64,000 nt of DNA from an uncultured Lachnospiraceae bacterium (lineage in GTDB: Bacteria > Bacillota > Clostridia > Lachnospirales > Lachnospiraceae), in NCBI GenBank assembly GCA_934309145.1, contig CAKRCW010000001.1, positions 186,001-250,000 of the forward strand, given 5' to 3'. Shown piece after piece: positions 54,329 to 62,564 of this stretch (the first letter of the stretch is position 1; each line of letters starts with the position of its first letter). The translations under genes were made by a program, and so were the position numbers. The notes beneath the pieces were generated by a model. That model had not been told where the DNA came from. It saw nothing but the letters and a program-made list of their open reading frames with translations, and ran no database searches.

Positions 54329-55141
54329 TTACTTAGTTAAAAGCGAGCTATCAAAGTTGTCATGAAGGAAATACCACTTGTTCTTCATCTTAATGAACTG
54401 TAATTTAAGCTCACCCCCGCGACTAACAGCATTACCTGCATTATTGAGCGATGTACCCCTGAATTCTACAGTTAATGTTATTCCCTCACTTATATCTATA
54501 GATCTGTTAAGATTAAGCTTAACATCTTCCTCTAACTCTGTAAGGGTTGTGCTATCAATATTCTCAGTAGCAACAATATTATACTCTGTAATATTTGCAT
54601 CATTAAGCTCGTCTATCCACATCTGTGCCTCATCAACAGGGTCACTTATGTAAGAAGGAACAAGCACCGATAACTCAGATGCATTTTTATCATTAATATT
54701 CTTAATATATGTATCCAAGGCCGCCTCATAAGTACTTGACACATCATCCTTCATAATAACATTAGTCACAAAATAATATATTCCAAATGCTACCGCTGCA
54801 AGTAATAATATCTTAATTATAACTTTAAATGCCCGACCAGACTTTTTCTTATGCGGTTCATCGTCATCATCATCAACAACATTATGAAGAACTGACATTG
54901 GTATAGAGCCTCCATTAAATGGGTCATCCTCAGCCACACCATCATCATCACCTCTTAGTATGTCAGTAAGTCCTGAGCCTGTACTGACCGTAGTTCCTAT
55001 TGGATTAGATTTTCTTTTCTTCTCAGGTTCATCAGCCTTCAATGATAATCCACTTGTTGCCTTGACGACAGTAGCTCCACACTCCGGACAAACAATCTCC
55101 TTATCGTCCACAAGGCATCCACATACATGACATGTCTTCAT
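54329..55141 (-). CDS. Zinc-ribbon membrane protein
   Basis: The 270-residue protein begins with a zinc ribbon (CHVCGCLVDDKEIVCPECGA, residues 3-22), a low-complexity acidic linker, one membrane helix near residues 108-128, and a C-terminal extracytoplasmic domain of about 135 residues. The outer part resembles small NTF2-like/DUF4878-type folds. Such proteins are common in Firmicutes and their role is unknown. AAGGGAG precedes the ATG. Confidence 0.85.
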   Translation of the reverse strand: MKTCHVCGCLVDDKEIVCPECGATVVKATSGLSLKADEPEKKRKSNPIGTTVSTGSGLTDILRGDDDGVAEDDPFNGGSIPMSVLHNVVDDDDDEPHKKKSGRAFKVIIKILLLAAVAFGIYYFVTNVIMKDDVSSTYEAALDTYIKNINDKNASELSVLVPSYISDPVDEAQMWIDELNDANITEYNIVATENIDSTTLTELEEDVKLNLNRSIDISEGITLTVEFRGTSLNNAGNAVSRGGELKLQFIKMKNKWYFLHDNFDSSLLTK

Positions 55142-55494
55142 AAAATCAAACTCCCTTCTAAATTGGCAATCCCCACATATTGCCGTTACATTATATTGTT
55201 CATTTAATAATAATATTCATCCTTTGTAAATATAAAGCATAATTTTTTATAGTATAACCTAAAATTAATTTTTCTTCAAGATGTTTACGACATTTTACGA
55301 CTTAGTGATTTCTGTAATAATCAGAGAGTTTTCGTCGTTTGACTTAATTATATTAAGTTTACAATATTATTCTTATGTAGTTTTCAACGTATCAACTTTA
55401 TTTTTTCTATTTGCAAAAAAATCACTTGCTTTTTATGAATACATTTGTTACTATAACAAAGGTTCAAGCAAGAACACAAACAAAAACACAATAT
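55142..55494. other. AT-rich intergenic region ahead of tRNA-Glu
   Basis: Apart from the predicted tRNA promoter and upstream elements of the zinc-ribbon gene, this 353-nt stretch shows nothing I can name. It is very A/T-rich and its open frames are low-complexity without ribosome sites. Confidence 0.6.
55426..55454 (+). promoter_or_regulatory. Probable tRNA-Glu promoter
   Basis: TTGCTT, 17 nt, TACTAT on the plus strand, about 40 nt ahead of the tRNA. Confidence 0.5.
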
Positions 55495-55566
55495 GGTTCG
55501 TTGGTCAAGCGGCTAAGACGTCGCCCTCTCACGGCGAAAACAGGGGTTCGATTCCCCTACGAACTG
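55495..55566 (+). tRNA. tRNA-Glu (CTC)
   Basis: The cloverleaf has acceptor stem GGTTCGT with ACGAACT (a G-U first pair), D arm TGGTCAAGCGGCTAAGA, anticodon stem-loop CGCCCTCTCACGGCG with CTC, and T arm AGGGGTTCGATTCCCCT. CCA is not encoded. CTC is the less common Glu anticodon beside TTC. Confidence 0.93.
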
Positions 55567-55689
55567 CTCTTTATTTTCTCTGAAATGCTTTAGATATAAG
55601 GCGTTCAGGGATTTTTTATTTTCTGGGATTTGTTTACTTGTCTAGAGGCACATATGGCTTATACACAATCATTTCATATCATATAGAAC

Positions 55690-55799
55690 ATATAATTGTA
55701 GGGTTACAATTATATACATACATATATACATTATATATGTATGTATATATTCTAGTGGTATTTTATAAATTATTGGTATATACTAAAAATAATACCAAT
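55690..55799. repeat. Three stacked palindromes ahead of the nuclease-domain gene
   Basis: In order: ATATAATTGTA with TACAATTATAT (55690-55715); an 18-bp perfect arm pair at 55711-55728 and 55732-55749 with only a 3-nt loop; and ATTGGTAT with ATACCAAT (55772-55799). The last ends 16 nt before the start codon. The first two overlap and cannot both form fully. Confidence 0.85.
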
Positions 55800-55814
55800 G
55801 ATTTGGAGGGATAT

Positions 55815-56210
55815 ATGGATAATAAATTACTAAAGGTTGGAAAATACAATTTAGAATTTAATGATATATTAGGAATAAACATATCTTGTTTTGACATATA
55901 CAGATCTAAAGGGTTACCAGCTCATATGCTTAAAAGACACCATGAAAAATGCTTAAAATATATTGATTATATTCCTGATATTATTCTAACCCCTGACTAC
56001 ATAGGGATTAATCCCAATGAAATTAAAACGCAATCAATTGAATTAATAAAAAGATATCGTGATAATATACTAATAGGAATTAAATTAGATAAAGATAACG
56101 ATTATTTGTATGTCTCTACTATGTATGATATATCAGAATCCAAAATACAAAGACGTTTATCAGGCGGCAGATTTAGAGAATTTAACGTTGACAAATCAGA
56201 AAATAAATAG
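55815..56210 (+). CDS. PBECR-like phage-type nuclease domain protein
   Basis: This 131-residue protein resembles the PBECR (phage barnase-EndoU-colicin-RelE) nuclease superfamily: HEKCLKYIDYIPDIILTPDY, then NPNEIKTQSIELIK, ILIGIKLDKDNDYLYVSTMY and a closing RRLSGGRFREF. Such domains usually occur in phage or polymorphic-toxin proteins; here it stands alone, with no antitoxin or phage gene beside it. TTGGAGGG fixes the ATG at 55815. Its codons are more A/T-rich than neighbours, and it sits just behind a tRNA, both signs of horizontal entry. Activity is not established. Confidence 0.75.
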   Translation: MDNKLLKVGKYNLEFNDILGINISCFDIYRSKGLPAHMLKRHHEKCLKYIDYIPDIILTPDYIGINPNEIKTQSIELIKRYRDNILIGIKLDKDNDYLYVSTMYDISESKIQRRLSGGRFREFNVDKSENK

Positions 56211-56245
56211 TATATTATATATAATAAATGAATATGTTAATAATA

Positions 56246-56340
56246 AGCATAATTATTTTGAGGTCGGAAATGGTTCCCGACACACTCTGTAAAGAGTACC
56301 TGAGATGATGGATACACCGCCCATCCAAAATAATTATGCT
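56246..56340 (+). ncRNA. Candidate structured RNA (three hairpins in a 15-bp closing stem)
   Basis: A perfect 15-bp outer stem (56246-56260 with 56326-56340) encloses three further hairpins: GTCGGAA with TTCCCGAC, ACTCT with AGAGT closed by a GTAA (GNRA) tetraloop, and GATGG with CCCATC. The outer stem is followed by TTTTATT on the plus strand. I could not match it to a known riboswitch or ribozyme. It could also be a small inverted-repeat mobile element. Confidence 0.45.
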
Positions 56341-56421
56341 TTTATTATGTAGCTAATACATATTAATTGCATATGTCTCTCATAAGAAGATTTCTCGTAG
56401 AGCAACGAGGATATATATTAT

Positions 56422-56460
56422 AGGTCACACTCTTACAGTGTGACCTTCTCTATTTTATTT
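56422..56460 (+). terminator. Hairpin overlapping the mtaB 3' end
   Basis: AGGTCACACT, CTTAC loop, AGTGTGACCT, followed on the plus strand by TCTCTATTTTATTT. The mtaB stop codon lies in the loop on the other strand. It best fits a terminator of the plus-strand unit, though it could work for mtaB too. Confidence 0.65.
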
Positions 56461-57716
56461 ACCTCACTGCCTTCCCTTGCTTCTTTATCCACAAGGATAT
56501 ATCTGTCTGTATGTCCCTTCATATAACATACTCCGTCCTTAAGCTCGTGTTCCTCGACAAGTATCTCAACCTCTTCACCTGAAAATGAGTTCTCGTACGC
56601 TTCCTTATGTCTCTTGGTCATCTCCAAAAGAATATTACTCCTCTGTTCCTTAGTGCTGTCAGGAATCTGGTCAGGCATAGTGTCTGCCAATGTTCCCTTA
56701 CGTCTGGAATACTTGAATATATGCATTTCATAGAGATTAAGCTTCTCGAGATTAGCTCTTGTTGTCTCAAACTCCTCGTCTGTCTCACCCGGAAAGCCGA
56801 CTATGACATCTGTAGTAATCGCAGGTCTGTCGTAATATTTTCTTATAAGCTCGCAGGTCTCCATATATTCCTCTATGGTATAATGCCTGTTCATTCTCTT
56901 AAGCGTTTCATTACACGCACTCTGCAACGACAAATGAAAATGCGGACACACTTTTTTGTCCTCAGATATTCCACTCAAAAACCTATCTGTTATAACTCTA
57001 GGCTCAAGTGAGCCCATTCTTACTCTAAGTATCGTATCAACATTACTTACCGCCTGAATAAGGTCTAACAGGTCATGTCCCTCATCATCACTGTATGAGG
57101 ATAGGTTGATACCAGTGATAACTATCTCTCTTACACCCTGTTTTCCAAGATTTTCTACCTCTAAAACGACTTCACTTAACAGCCTGCTGCGAATACGGCC
57201 TCTTGTATATGGAATAATACAATATGTGCAGAAATTATTGCACCCGTCCTGTACCTTGACAAATGCTCTGCAATGCTCACGCGGCTTATCCATATGCATG
57301 CTCTCATATTCATGCTCAGCATTTATATCAATCAGCGTATCTAAAGGCTCACGATTAGCAAGAAATTCATCTAATATTCTTGCCATATCCTTCTTCCTGT
57401 TATTACCTACCAATATATCTACCGCGAGATTATTCTTAAGCTCCTCTGCTGCTGCCTGAACATAACAGCCGGCAGCAACAACAACCGAAGAAGGATTCCT
57501 CTTTCTCGCCCTGTTTATTATCTGTCTTGACTTTCGCTCAGCCATATTAGTTACTGAGCAAGTGTTAATAATATATATATCAGCGGCATCATCAAATGCA
57601 ACTACCTCACAGCCTTCCGATGCCAATAAATCCTGCATACTATCTGATTCATACTGATTGACCTTACATCCTAGTGTATATACAGCCACCTTTTTTTTAC
57701 ATAGGTTCACATACAT
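56433..57716 (-). CDS. mtaB: tRNA t6A37 methylthiotransferase MtaB
   Basis: The 427-residue radical-SAM enzyme converts t6A37 to ms2t6A37 in tRNAs reading ANN codons. It has the N-terminal cluster-binding UPF0004 domain (YTLGCKVNQYESD), the radical-SAM Cys triad in CNNFCTYCIIPYTRG and a C-terminal TRAM domain. The ribosome site is weak and a run of eight A lies at codons 7-9, which could be slippery. It points away from the HPr-like gene. Confidence 0.95.
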   Translation of the reverse strand: MYVNLCKKKVAVYTLGCKVNQYESDSMQDLLASEGCEVVAFDDAADIYIINTCSVTNMAERKSRQIINRARKRNPSSVVVAAGCYVQAAAEELKNNLAVDILVGNNRKKDMARILDEFLANREPLDTLIDINAEHEYESMHMDKPREHCRAFVKVQDGCNNFCTYCIIPYTRGRIRSRLLSEVVLEVENLGKQGVREIVITGINLSSYSDDEGHDLLDLIQAVSNVDTILRVRMGSLEPRVITDRFLSGISEDKKVCPHFHLSLQSACNETLKRMNRHYTIEEYMETCELIRKYYDRPAITTDVIVGFPGETDEEFETTRANLEKLNLYEMHIFKYSRRKGTLADTMPDQIPDSTKEQRSNILLEMTKRHKEAYENSFSGEEVEILVEEHELKDGVCYMKGHTDRYILVDKEAREGSEVNKIEKVTL

Positions 57717-57742
57717 TTTACCAAAAATCTCCTGTCATAATA

Positions 57743-57771
57743 TTGACTTTTATTATTGAAACTTATATTAT
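57743..57771 (+). promoter_or_regulatory. Promoter of the HPr-like gene
   Basis: TTGACT, 17 nt, TATTAT on the plus strand, about 45 nt ahead of the start. Confidence 0.65.
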
Positions 57772-57815
57772 AGTATCATACATAAGTACAAAATGTAAAC
57801 AAGGAGGTTACTTGG

Positions 57816-58049
57816 ATGTTAGCAGTAAAAATTTCTCTTAACTCAATTGATAAGGTAAAAAGCTTCGTAAATGACATCAGCGGTTTTAATGCTGAATTTG
57901 ATTTAGTTTCAGGAAGATATGTAATTGATGCTAAGTCAATTATGGGAATTTTCAGTTTGGATATATCTAAACCTATCGATTTAAATATTCATGCAGACGG
58001 TAACACTGAAGACATTATGGCAGCTATTAAGCCTTATCTTGCAGAGTAA
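57816..58049 (+). CDS. HPr-like protein lacking the phospho-His site
   Basis: The 77-residue protein has HPr length and the Ser46-type site KSIMGIFSLDISKPIDLNI in the expected position, then HADGNTEDIMAAI at the end. The N-terminal GLHARPA motif with His15 is missing: the corresponding segment is ISLNSIDKVKSF. It therefore cannot relay PTS phosphate, but may still be regulated by HPr kinase at the Ser, as Bacillus Crh is. AAGGAGG precedes the ATG, and promoter and terminator make it a single gene. Confidence 0.85.
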   Translation: MLAVKISLNSIDKVKSFVNDISGFNAEFDLVSGRYVIDAKSIMGIFSLDISKPIDLNIHADGNTEDIMAAIKPYLAE

Positions 58050-58054
58050 TTAAC

Positions 58055-58092
58055 AATAAAAAGAGGTTCCTCAATGAACCTCTTTTTTATTG
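58055..58092. terminator. Bidirectional terminator
   Basis: AATAAAAAGAGGTTC, 5-nt loop, GAACCTCTTTTTTATT; A and T runs flank both sides, so it serves the HPr-like gene and the convergent GNAT gene. Confidence 0.9.
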
Positions 58093-58097
58093 CCTTT

Positions 58098-58523
58098 TTA
58101 TAACTCTTTCAGATATTGTATCATACCAGGACCAAGTGAATCTGTAGGTCTTGCTATAAATCCATGTTTCTTATAGAATGGCTCTCTTCCCTTTGCACAC
58201 ATAAGGCAGAGCATCATGGTTGTTTCCTCAAACCTTATACTCTCAACAAACTCTATAAGACTATTAATAATCATTGAACCAACACCCTTACCCTGATACT
58301 CAGGAATGACAACCAAATCCTGTATATAACAGACCACAGCCCCATCTCCGACTATTCTTCCCATACCTATAAGCTTGCCGTCATCATCAACCGCCTTTAC
58401 AAAATAAAGACTTTTCTCTATAGCCTGCTTAGCCTGATTAATGCCAAGCTGCTTCCAATCTACGCATTTTCGTATGTACAGATATTCTTCAACGGAAATG
58501 TCATTTTTAATAAGTTTTATCAT
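58098..58523 (-). CDS. GNAT family N-acetyltransferase
   Basis: The 141-residue protein has the acetyl-CoA-binding segment IQDLVVIPEYQGKGVGSMII and the C-terminal FYKKHGFIARP strand. Substrate is unknown. It follows hisF by about 40 nt in the same direction and ends at the shared terminator. Confidence 0.9.
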   Translation of the reverse strand: MIKLIKNDISVEEYLYIRKCVDWKQLGINQAKQAIEKSLYFVKAVDDDGKLIGMGRIVGDGAVVCYIQDLVVIPEYQGKGVGSMIINSLIEFVESIRFEETTMMLCLMCAKGREPFYKKHGFIARPTDSLGPGMIQYLKEL

Positions 58524-58562
58524 TATATTTCACTGTCCTTACATATATGTTTATGTGTACTT

Positions 58563-59324
58563 CTACATTCTAATTGACAATCCCTTATCAGAAAGATAGT
58601 GCTTTAAATCCATAATCTCAAGCTCTTTATAGTGGAACAACGATGCCGCAAGTGCTGCATCTGCTTTTCCCTCAGTAAGTGCATCATAAAAATGCTCCTT
58701 TGTGCCTGCTCCACCTGACGCAATTACAGGAACTGAAACATTCTCAGATATAATTCTGGTAAGCTCCACGTCATAGCCTGCCTTAGTACCATCACAATCC
58801 ATGCTTGTAAGGAGAATCTCTCCTGCACCGAGCTTATCAACCCTCATAGCCCACTCAACTGCATCTATGCCTGTATCTATACGTCCACCATGCTTATATA
58901 TGTTCCAGCCTGAATTATCAGGTCTCCTTCTTGCATCTATAGCTACCACAACACACTGACTTCCAAACTTATCAGCCGCATCACTTATAAGATCCGGATT
59001 ATCTATAGCAGCTGAATTGACAGATATCTTATCAGCTCCCTCACGAAGAATCGTCTTAAAGTCCTCAACAGTTCTTATTCCACCACCAACTGTAAATGGA
59101 ATAAATACTGTCTCTGCAACCTTACGCACCATATCAACAACTATATTTCTTGAATCTGAGGAAGCTGTAATATCTAGAAATACCAGCTCATCAGCTCCAG
59201 CCTTATCATACGCTGCTCCAACAGCCACAGGATCTCCGGCATCCTTAAGATTCACAAAATTTATTCCCTTTACAACTCTACCATTTTTTACATCCAGACA
59301 AGGAATAATTCTCTTTGTATGCAT
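58563..59324 (-). CDS. hisF: Imidazole glycerol phosphate synthase, cyclase subunit
   Basis: The 253-residue (beta-alpha)8 barrel starts MHTKRIIPCLDVKNGRVVKG, with the catalytic Asp 11 in CLDVKNG and Asp 130-equivalent in VVAIDARR. With HisH it makes IGP and AICAR in histidine synthesis. It lies 12 nt behind hisH. Confidence 0.97.
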   Translation of the reverse strand: MHTKRIIPCLDVKNGRVVKGINFVNLKDAGDPVAVGAAYDKAGADELVFLDITASSDSRNIVVDMVRKVAETVFIPFTVGGGIRTVEDFKTILREGADKISVNSAAIDNPDLISDAADKFGSQCVVVAIDARRRPDNSGWNIYKHGGRIDTGIDAVEWAMRVDKLGAGEILLTSMDCDGTKAGYDVELTRIISENVSVPVIASGGAGTKEHFYDALTEGKADAALAASLFHYKELEIMDLKHYLSDKGLSIRM

Positions 59325-59336
59325 AATATGTCTCCT

Positions 59337-59942
59337 TTACAGTGATATAAAGTTCTTAAGTATCTTCAAGCCAACCTCCGAGCTCTTTTCAGGGTGGAAC
59401 TGACAGGCAAATACATTGTTATGCTCAACAGATGCATGAATATCCACTGAAAAATGCGTTGTTGCTGCAACATCCTCTATATTGGCAGACTTAAGGTAAT
59501 ACGAATGTACAAAATAAACATATGGATTGCCAGATATTCCATCAAATAATTTAGCTCCAGGCTTTATATCAAGGGAATTCCATCCAATCTGTGGAATCTT
59601 TAATCCCGGTGCATCAGGAATTCTTAAAATCTCTCCATCAAGAATACCTAAGCCTGTTGCCTCAGGGCTCTCCTCACTTGTCTTATATAACAACTGCAAG
59701 CCAAGGCATATTCCAAGAAATGGCTTACCCATATCTACAACATCATATATAACCTTATCAAGCTTATAGCTTCTAAGCTTATCCATAGCATCGCCAAAGC
59801 TTCCTACACCCGGAAGAATAACCTTGTCACTGCTCATTATAACGTCCCTGTCTCTTGTTATAATCGCCTCATCGCCCAAGTAAGTTATCGCCTTTTCAAC
59901 ACTTTTGATATTACCTGCATCATAATCCAATATAGAAATCAT
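59337..59942 (-). CDS. hisH: Imidazole glycerol phosphate synthase, glutaminase subunit
   Basis: The 201-residue class-I amidotransferase has the Cys nucleophile in FLGICLGLQLLY and the His-Glu pair in FACQFHPEKSS. It delivers ammonia to HisF. The other his genes normally between or near these (hisA, hisB, hisI) are absent, so the pair is separated from the rest of the pathway. Its ATG is one nt after the preceding gene's stop. Confidence 0.97.
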   Translation of the reverse strand: MISILDYDAGNIKSVEKAITYLGDEAIITRDRDVIMSSDKVILPGVGSFGDAMDKLRSYKLDKVIYDVVDMGKPFLGICLGLQLLYKTSEESPEATGLGILDGEILRIPDAPGLKIPQIGWNSLDIKPGAKLFDGISGNPYVYFVHSYYLKSANIEDVAATTHFSVDIHASVEHNNVFACQFHPEKSSEVGLKILKNFISL

Positions 59943-59943
59943 A

Positions 59944-61401
59944 TTACTCTCCTGTCTGCAATGCCTCTGAATACTTTATGAGGGTTTGCGTATATTCATG
60001 TCCACTTAACTTCATTATATCGTAAGCCCGAGCCTCAGTCAGACCATATGTTGCATATAAGGCACTGACTATCTTGTCACGGCATGAATCAATATCGTCA
60101 ACTATATCTAGCTCAACTGCCTCAGAATAATGCTCGTCGTATTTCTCAAGACCTCTTATAAGTGCATCTAACGCTTTATCCGGTCTGTTTACAGCCATAT
60201 TGTTCTCGTACGACTCATAAAGTCTCTCGACATACATAACAGTATATATGCGGTCTCTTAACTCCTCATCCTTCTTCTTAACATCAACACCTGATACCTC
60301 ATCATATGCAAGGCGGTATCTCTGCCTCTCAAAATAATCTGCAGCCTTATGTATAACACGAGTATAATCAAATTGTTTAGTACCAAATATAACTACCACT
60401 CCAATAGCTGCAAATAGAGCAAATACTACAATAACTACAGGCACAGGAACCTTCTTCTCTGACTTTTCTTCCTCAAGCTCCGCCTTCAAAAGCTCCTGTT
60501 TCTGCTTCTTAATATTATCCTTGTTTTTCTTTTTATTATCGTTTTCTTTCTTCTTAGCCTCTAGAACAGCGGTTTTTTTGGCAAGCTTTTCCTCCTTCGC
60601 CTTTGCTTTCTTATCCTTCTTCTCGGCACGCTTTTGCTCGTATAAACGTTCCTCCTCGATATCCTCCTCATCCGGAACACCGAATATTATCTCAGATATA
60701 GTTTTCTTACCTGTCTTTTTGTCTTTTGGCTCATCTCTTGTCTCTATATCTGCCAGCTCGTCACTGTCCATGCTCGCCTGCATAGTCTGGGAAAATAATG
60801 CATCAAGTTCATCCTCCCCTGCAGTATATCCGCTATCGCCAGCAGCATCATTACTATTATCTACAGAGAAAAAATCATTGTCATCATTTCTGATATCAAG
60901 TGCAGAAAACAAGTCATCTATATCCATGTCGTTAATTTCTTCCTCTGAGTGAACCATCTCCTCAGGAAATGAAATATCATCCTGCATCTCATTATCAGCC
61001 TCTTTAAAAACATCATCCTTACTTATATCCTGATTCTGTTTTTCTTCTGCCTGTTCTTCTGCCTGTTCCTCCACCGGTTCTTCCGTCGTTCCTGCAAAAG
61101 AATCAGCATTCTCTATCAGCTCATCAAGATTAAAATCTTCATTGTCATCTGCCACAGATTTGCCTGTGCCGTCAGCATCGAGCTTAGTCACATCTACATC
61201 ATCAAAATCAATATCATCCAAATCAAGCCCTGACAAATCAATATCATCCAAATCATCTAATTCGTCCAATGATATATCCTTTACATCTGACAAATCCAAA
61301 TCTACCCCAGCATCCAAATCCATGGTATCTTCAAAGCTATTATTCTTTTTTCCATCTGCTGATACATCCTTTAACAGGTTATCAAGATAATTCTCATCCA
61401 T
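59944..61401 (-). CDS. Acidic, charged single-span membrane protein of unknown function
   Basis: The protein of about 485 residues has a very acidic N-terminal half (for example LDDLDDIDLSGLDLDDIDFD), a Lys/Glu-rich coiled region near residues 255-315, one membrane helix near 320-340 and a C-terminal domain of about 145 residues with helical, TPR-like character. I do not recognise it. The layout suggests a cytoplasmic disordered arm and an external helical domain. GGAGG precedes the ATG at 61401. It is first in the transcript with hisH, hisF and GNAT, apparently by chance of position. Confidence 0.8.
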   Translation of the reverse strand: MDENYLDNLLKDVSADGKKNNSFEDTMDLDAGVDLDLSDVKDISLDELDDLDDIDLSGLDLDDIDFDDVDVTKLDADGTGKSVADDNEDFNLDELIENADSFAGTTEEPVEEQAEEQAEEKQNQDISKDDVFKEADNEMQDDISFPEEMVHSEEEINDMDIDDLFSALDIRNDDNDFFSVDNSNDAAGDSGYTAGEDELDALFSQTMQASMDSDELADIETRDEPKDKKTGKKTISEIIFGVPDEEDIEEERLYEQKRAEKKDKKAKAKEEKLAKKTAVLEAKKKENDNKKKNKDNIKKQKQELLKAELEEEKSEKKVPVPVVIVVFALFAAIGVVVIFGTKQFDYTRVIHKAADYFERQRYRLAYDEVSGVDVKKKDEELRDRIYTVMYVERLYESYENNMAVNRPDKALDALIRGLEKYDEHYSEAVELDIVDDIDSCRDKIVSALYATYGLTEARAYDIMKLSGHEYTQTLIKYSEALQTGE

Positions 61402-61589
61402 GGGCTGCCTCCACACATATTAATAAATACGCACAATTACCATAATAATAACATAATGATTTTTAATAAACAAGGGCTTATTATGTTATATATGCACGTC
61501 AGATGTTGTACTTTAATCATTGATTTTTTATCTGAATTATTATATAGTAGTTGTGTAATTATGGTCTATCTTTGTATGGAGGTGTTTTT

Positions 61590-61790
61590 ATGAAGTCAAC
61601 ATTTTATGTAGAATACTACGGAAAACAGATTGATGAAGCTACATTAGTAAAAGAAGCCAAATCAATATGGACAAAGAGTGGTAAGAAGGCTTGTGACTTA
61701 AAATCTCTTGAGTTATACATAAAGCCTGAAGAGAACATGGCATATTATGTATTTAACCATGATGACAGCGGAAGCTTCCCTATAGAATAG
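61590..61790 (+). CDS. DUF6465 family small protein
   Basis: The 66-residue protein starts MKSTFYVEYYGKQIDEATLV and has a WTKSGKKACDLKSLELYIKP segment typical of DUF6465, a small family common in Lachnospiraceae. Its short alpha/beta fold resembles no enzyme. GGAGG sits ahead of the ATG, and a strong terminator follows. Confidence 0.88.
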   Translation: MKSTFYVEYYGKQIDEATLVKEAKSIWTKSGKKACDLKSLELYIKPEENMAYYVFNHDDSGSFPIE

Positions 61791-61847
61791 TCTAATTAGT
61801 AGTCTATGATATATACATAGATTATGTAATTCAAATCTTGGGGGTAA

Positions 61848-61897
61848 AAAAAATATCGCACAGGAGGTTAACTTATATATCCTGTGCGATATTTTTT
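61848..61897 (+). terminator. Terminator after the DUF6465 gene
   Basis: AAAAAATATCGCACAGG with CCTGTGCGATATTTTTT, a 17-bp stem around a 16-nt loop. Symmetric A/T runs let it also stop the convergent Arg/Asp-rich gene. Confidence 0.9.
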
Positions 61898-61926
61898 GCT
61901 ATAAATCTTAAACTTCCAGCAAACAC

Positions 61927-62517
61927 TTAATAATCATAATAATCTTCGTAATCGTCATAATCACCATTAGCGTAGTTCTTTGTATAATTGACATTATTAG
62001 AACGCTTCATTTTTGGCTGTGGTCTGCTGCTCTCTTTTTTCTTATTTTGCTTTTTCTTCATAGACTTCTGCTCTTTTTCAAGACGCATCATGACTTTATT
62101 TTTATCAGGTATGGCAACACTTGACTTGCTCTCCTTCGGACGACTTGACTTAGTTCTTCTGGCATTATCCTCATCGTCATCATCCTTGCTCTGGAATCTA
62201 GGCGAGCTGTTATATGGCCTGTTCTTATTATCTCTAGGGTATCCTGTACCTCTGTTGTCTCTGTTGTCTCTGTTATCTCTGTTATCTCTGCTTTCCCTGT
62301 TGTCTCTTCCACCTCGTCTGTCTGGTCTGTCTGTACCCCTGTTGTCATAGCGTCTCTCACCTCTGTTTCCGTCACCACGTCCGCCTTCACTGCGTCCCTG
62401 GCTTCTCTGGCCACCTCTCTGAGAGTATCCGCTATGATTGCTCCTTGAACCATTATTTGAACTATTATGTGTTCTGTTCATGTTGGAACCGCCTTCATTT
62501 GTTCCCTGCGTTACCAC
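61927..62517 (-). CDS. Disordered Arg/Asp/Gly-rich protein, probable RNA- or nucleic-acid-binding
   Basis: The protein of about 196 residues is low-complexity throughout. It has RGG-like segments (RGGQRSQGRSEGGRGDG), a tandem DNR repeat (SRDNRDNRDNRDNRDNRG), a Lys-rich segment (KKKQNKKKESS) and an acidic, aromatic tail (DYDDYEDYYDY). This composition recalls RGG tails of DEAD-box helicases and condensate-forming proteins. The best ribosome site, AAAGGAG, places the start at a GTG (62517); an ATG 36 nt further in has a weaker site. It is 47 nt downstream of spo0A. Function is unknown. Confidence 0.7.
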   Translation of the reverse strand: MVTQGTNEGGSNMNRTHNSSNNGSRSNHSGYSQRGGQRSQGRSEGGRGDGNRGERRYDNRGTDRPDRRGGRDNRESRDNRDNRDNRDNRGTGYPRDNKNRPYNSSPRFQSKDDDDEDNARRTKSSRPKESKSSVAIPDKNKVMMRLEKEQKSMKKKQNKKKESSRPQPKMKRSNNVNYTKNYANGDYDDYEDYYDY

Positions 62518-62564
62518 TTTTGTATCTCCTTTCTCCGGCTTTACCGCCACTTTTATCGCATGTT

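Noticed and set aside
55281..55593. Open frames running through tRNA-Glu
   Set aside because: They overlap the tRNA and have no ribosome site.
55567..55640. An attachment-site repeat of the tRNA-Glu 3' end
   Set aside because: Only short T-rich similarities (TTATTTTCT) were found, not a convincing direct repeat.
56281..56330. CTGAGATGATGG segment suggesting a TPP riboswitch
   Set aside because: Only the CTGAGA part matches; the remaining conserved THI-element parts and a thiamine gene are absent.
62240..62320. Tandem TCTCTGTTG-like units that might suggest a repeat array such as CRISPR
   Set aside because: They are short coding repeats (DNR) without spacers of unique sequence or cas genes.
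61988..62453. Long open frames antisense to or overlapping the Arg/Asp-rich gene, with leucine repeats
   Set aside because: They are reading-frame echoes of the tandem DNR codons; no ribosome site and implausible composition.
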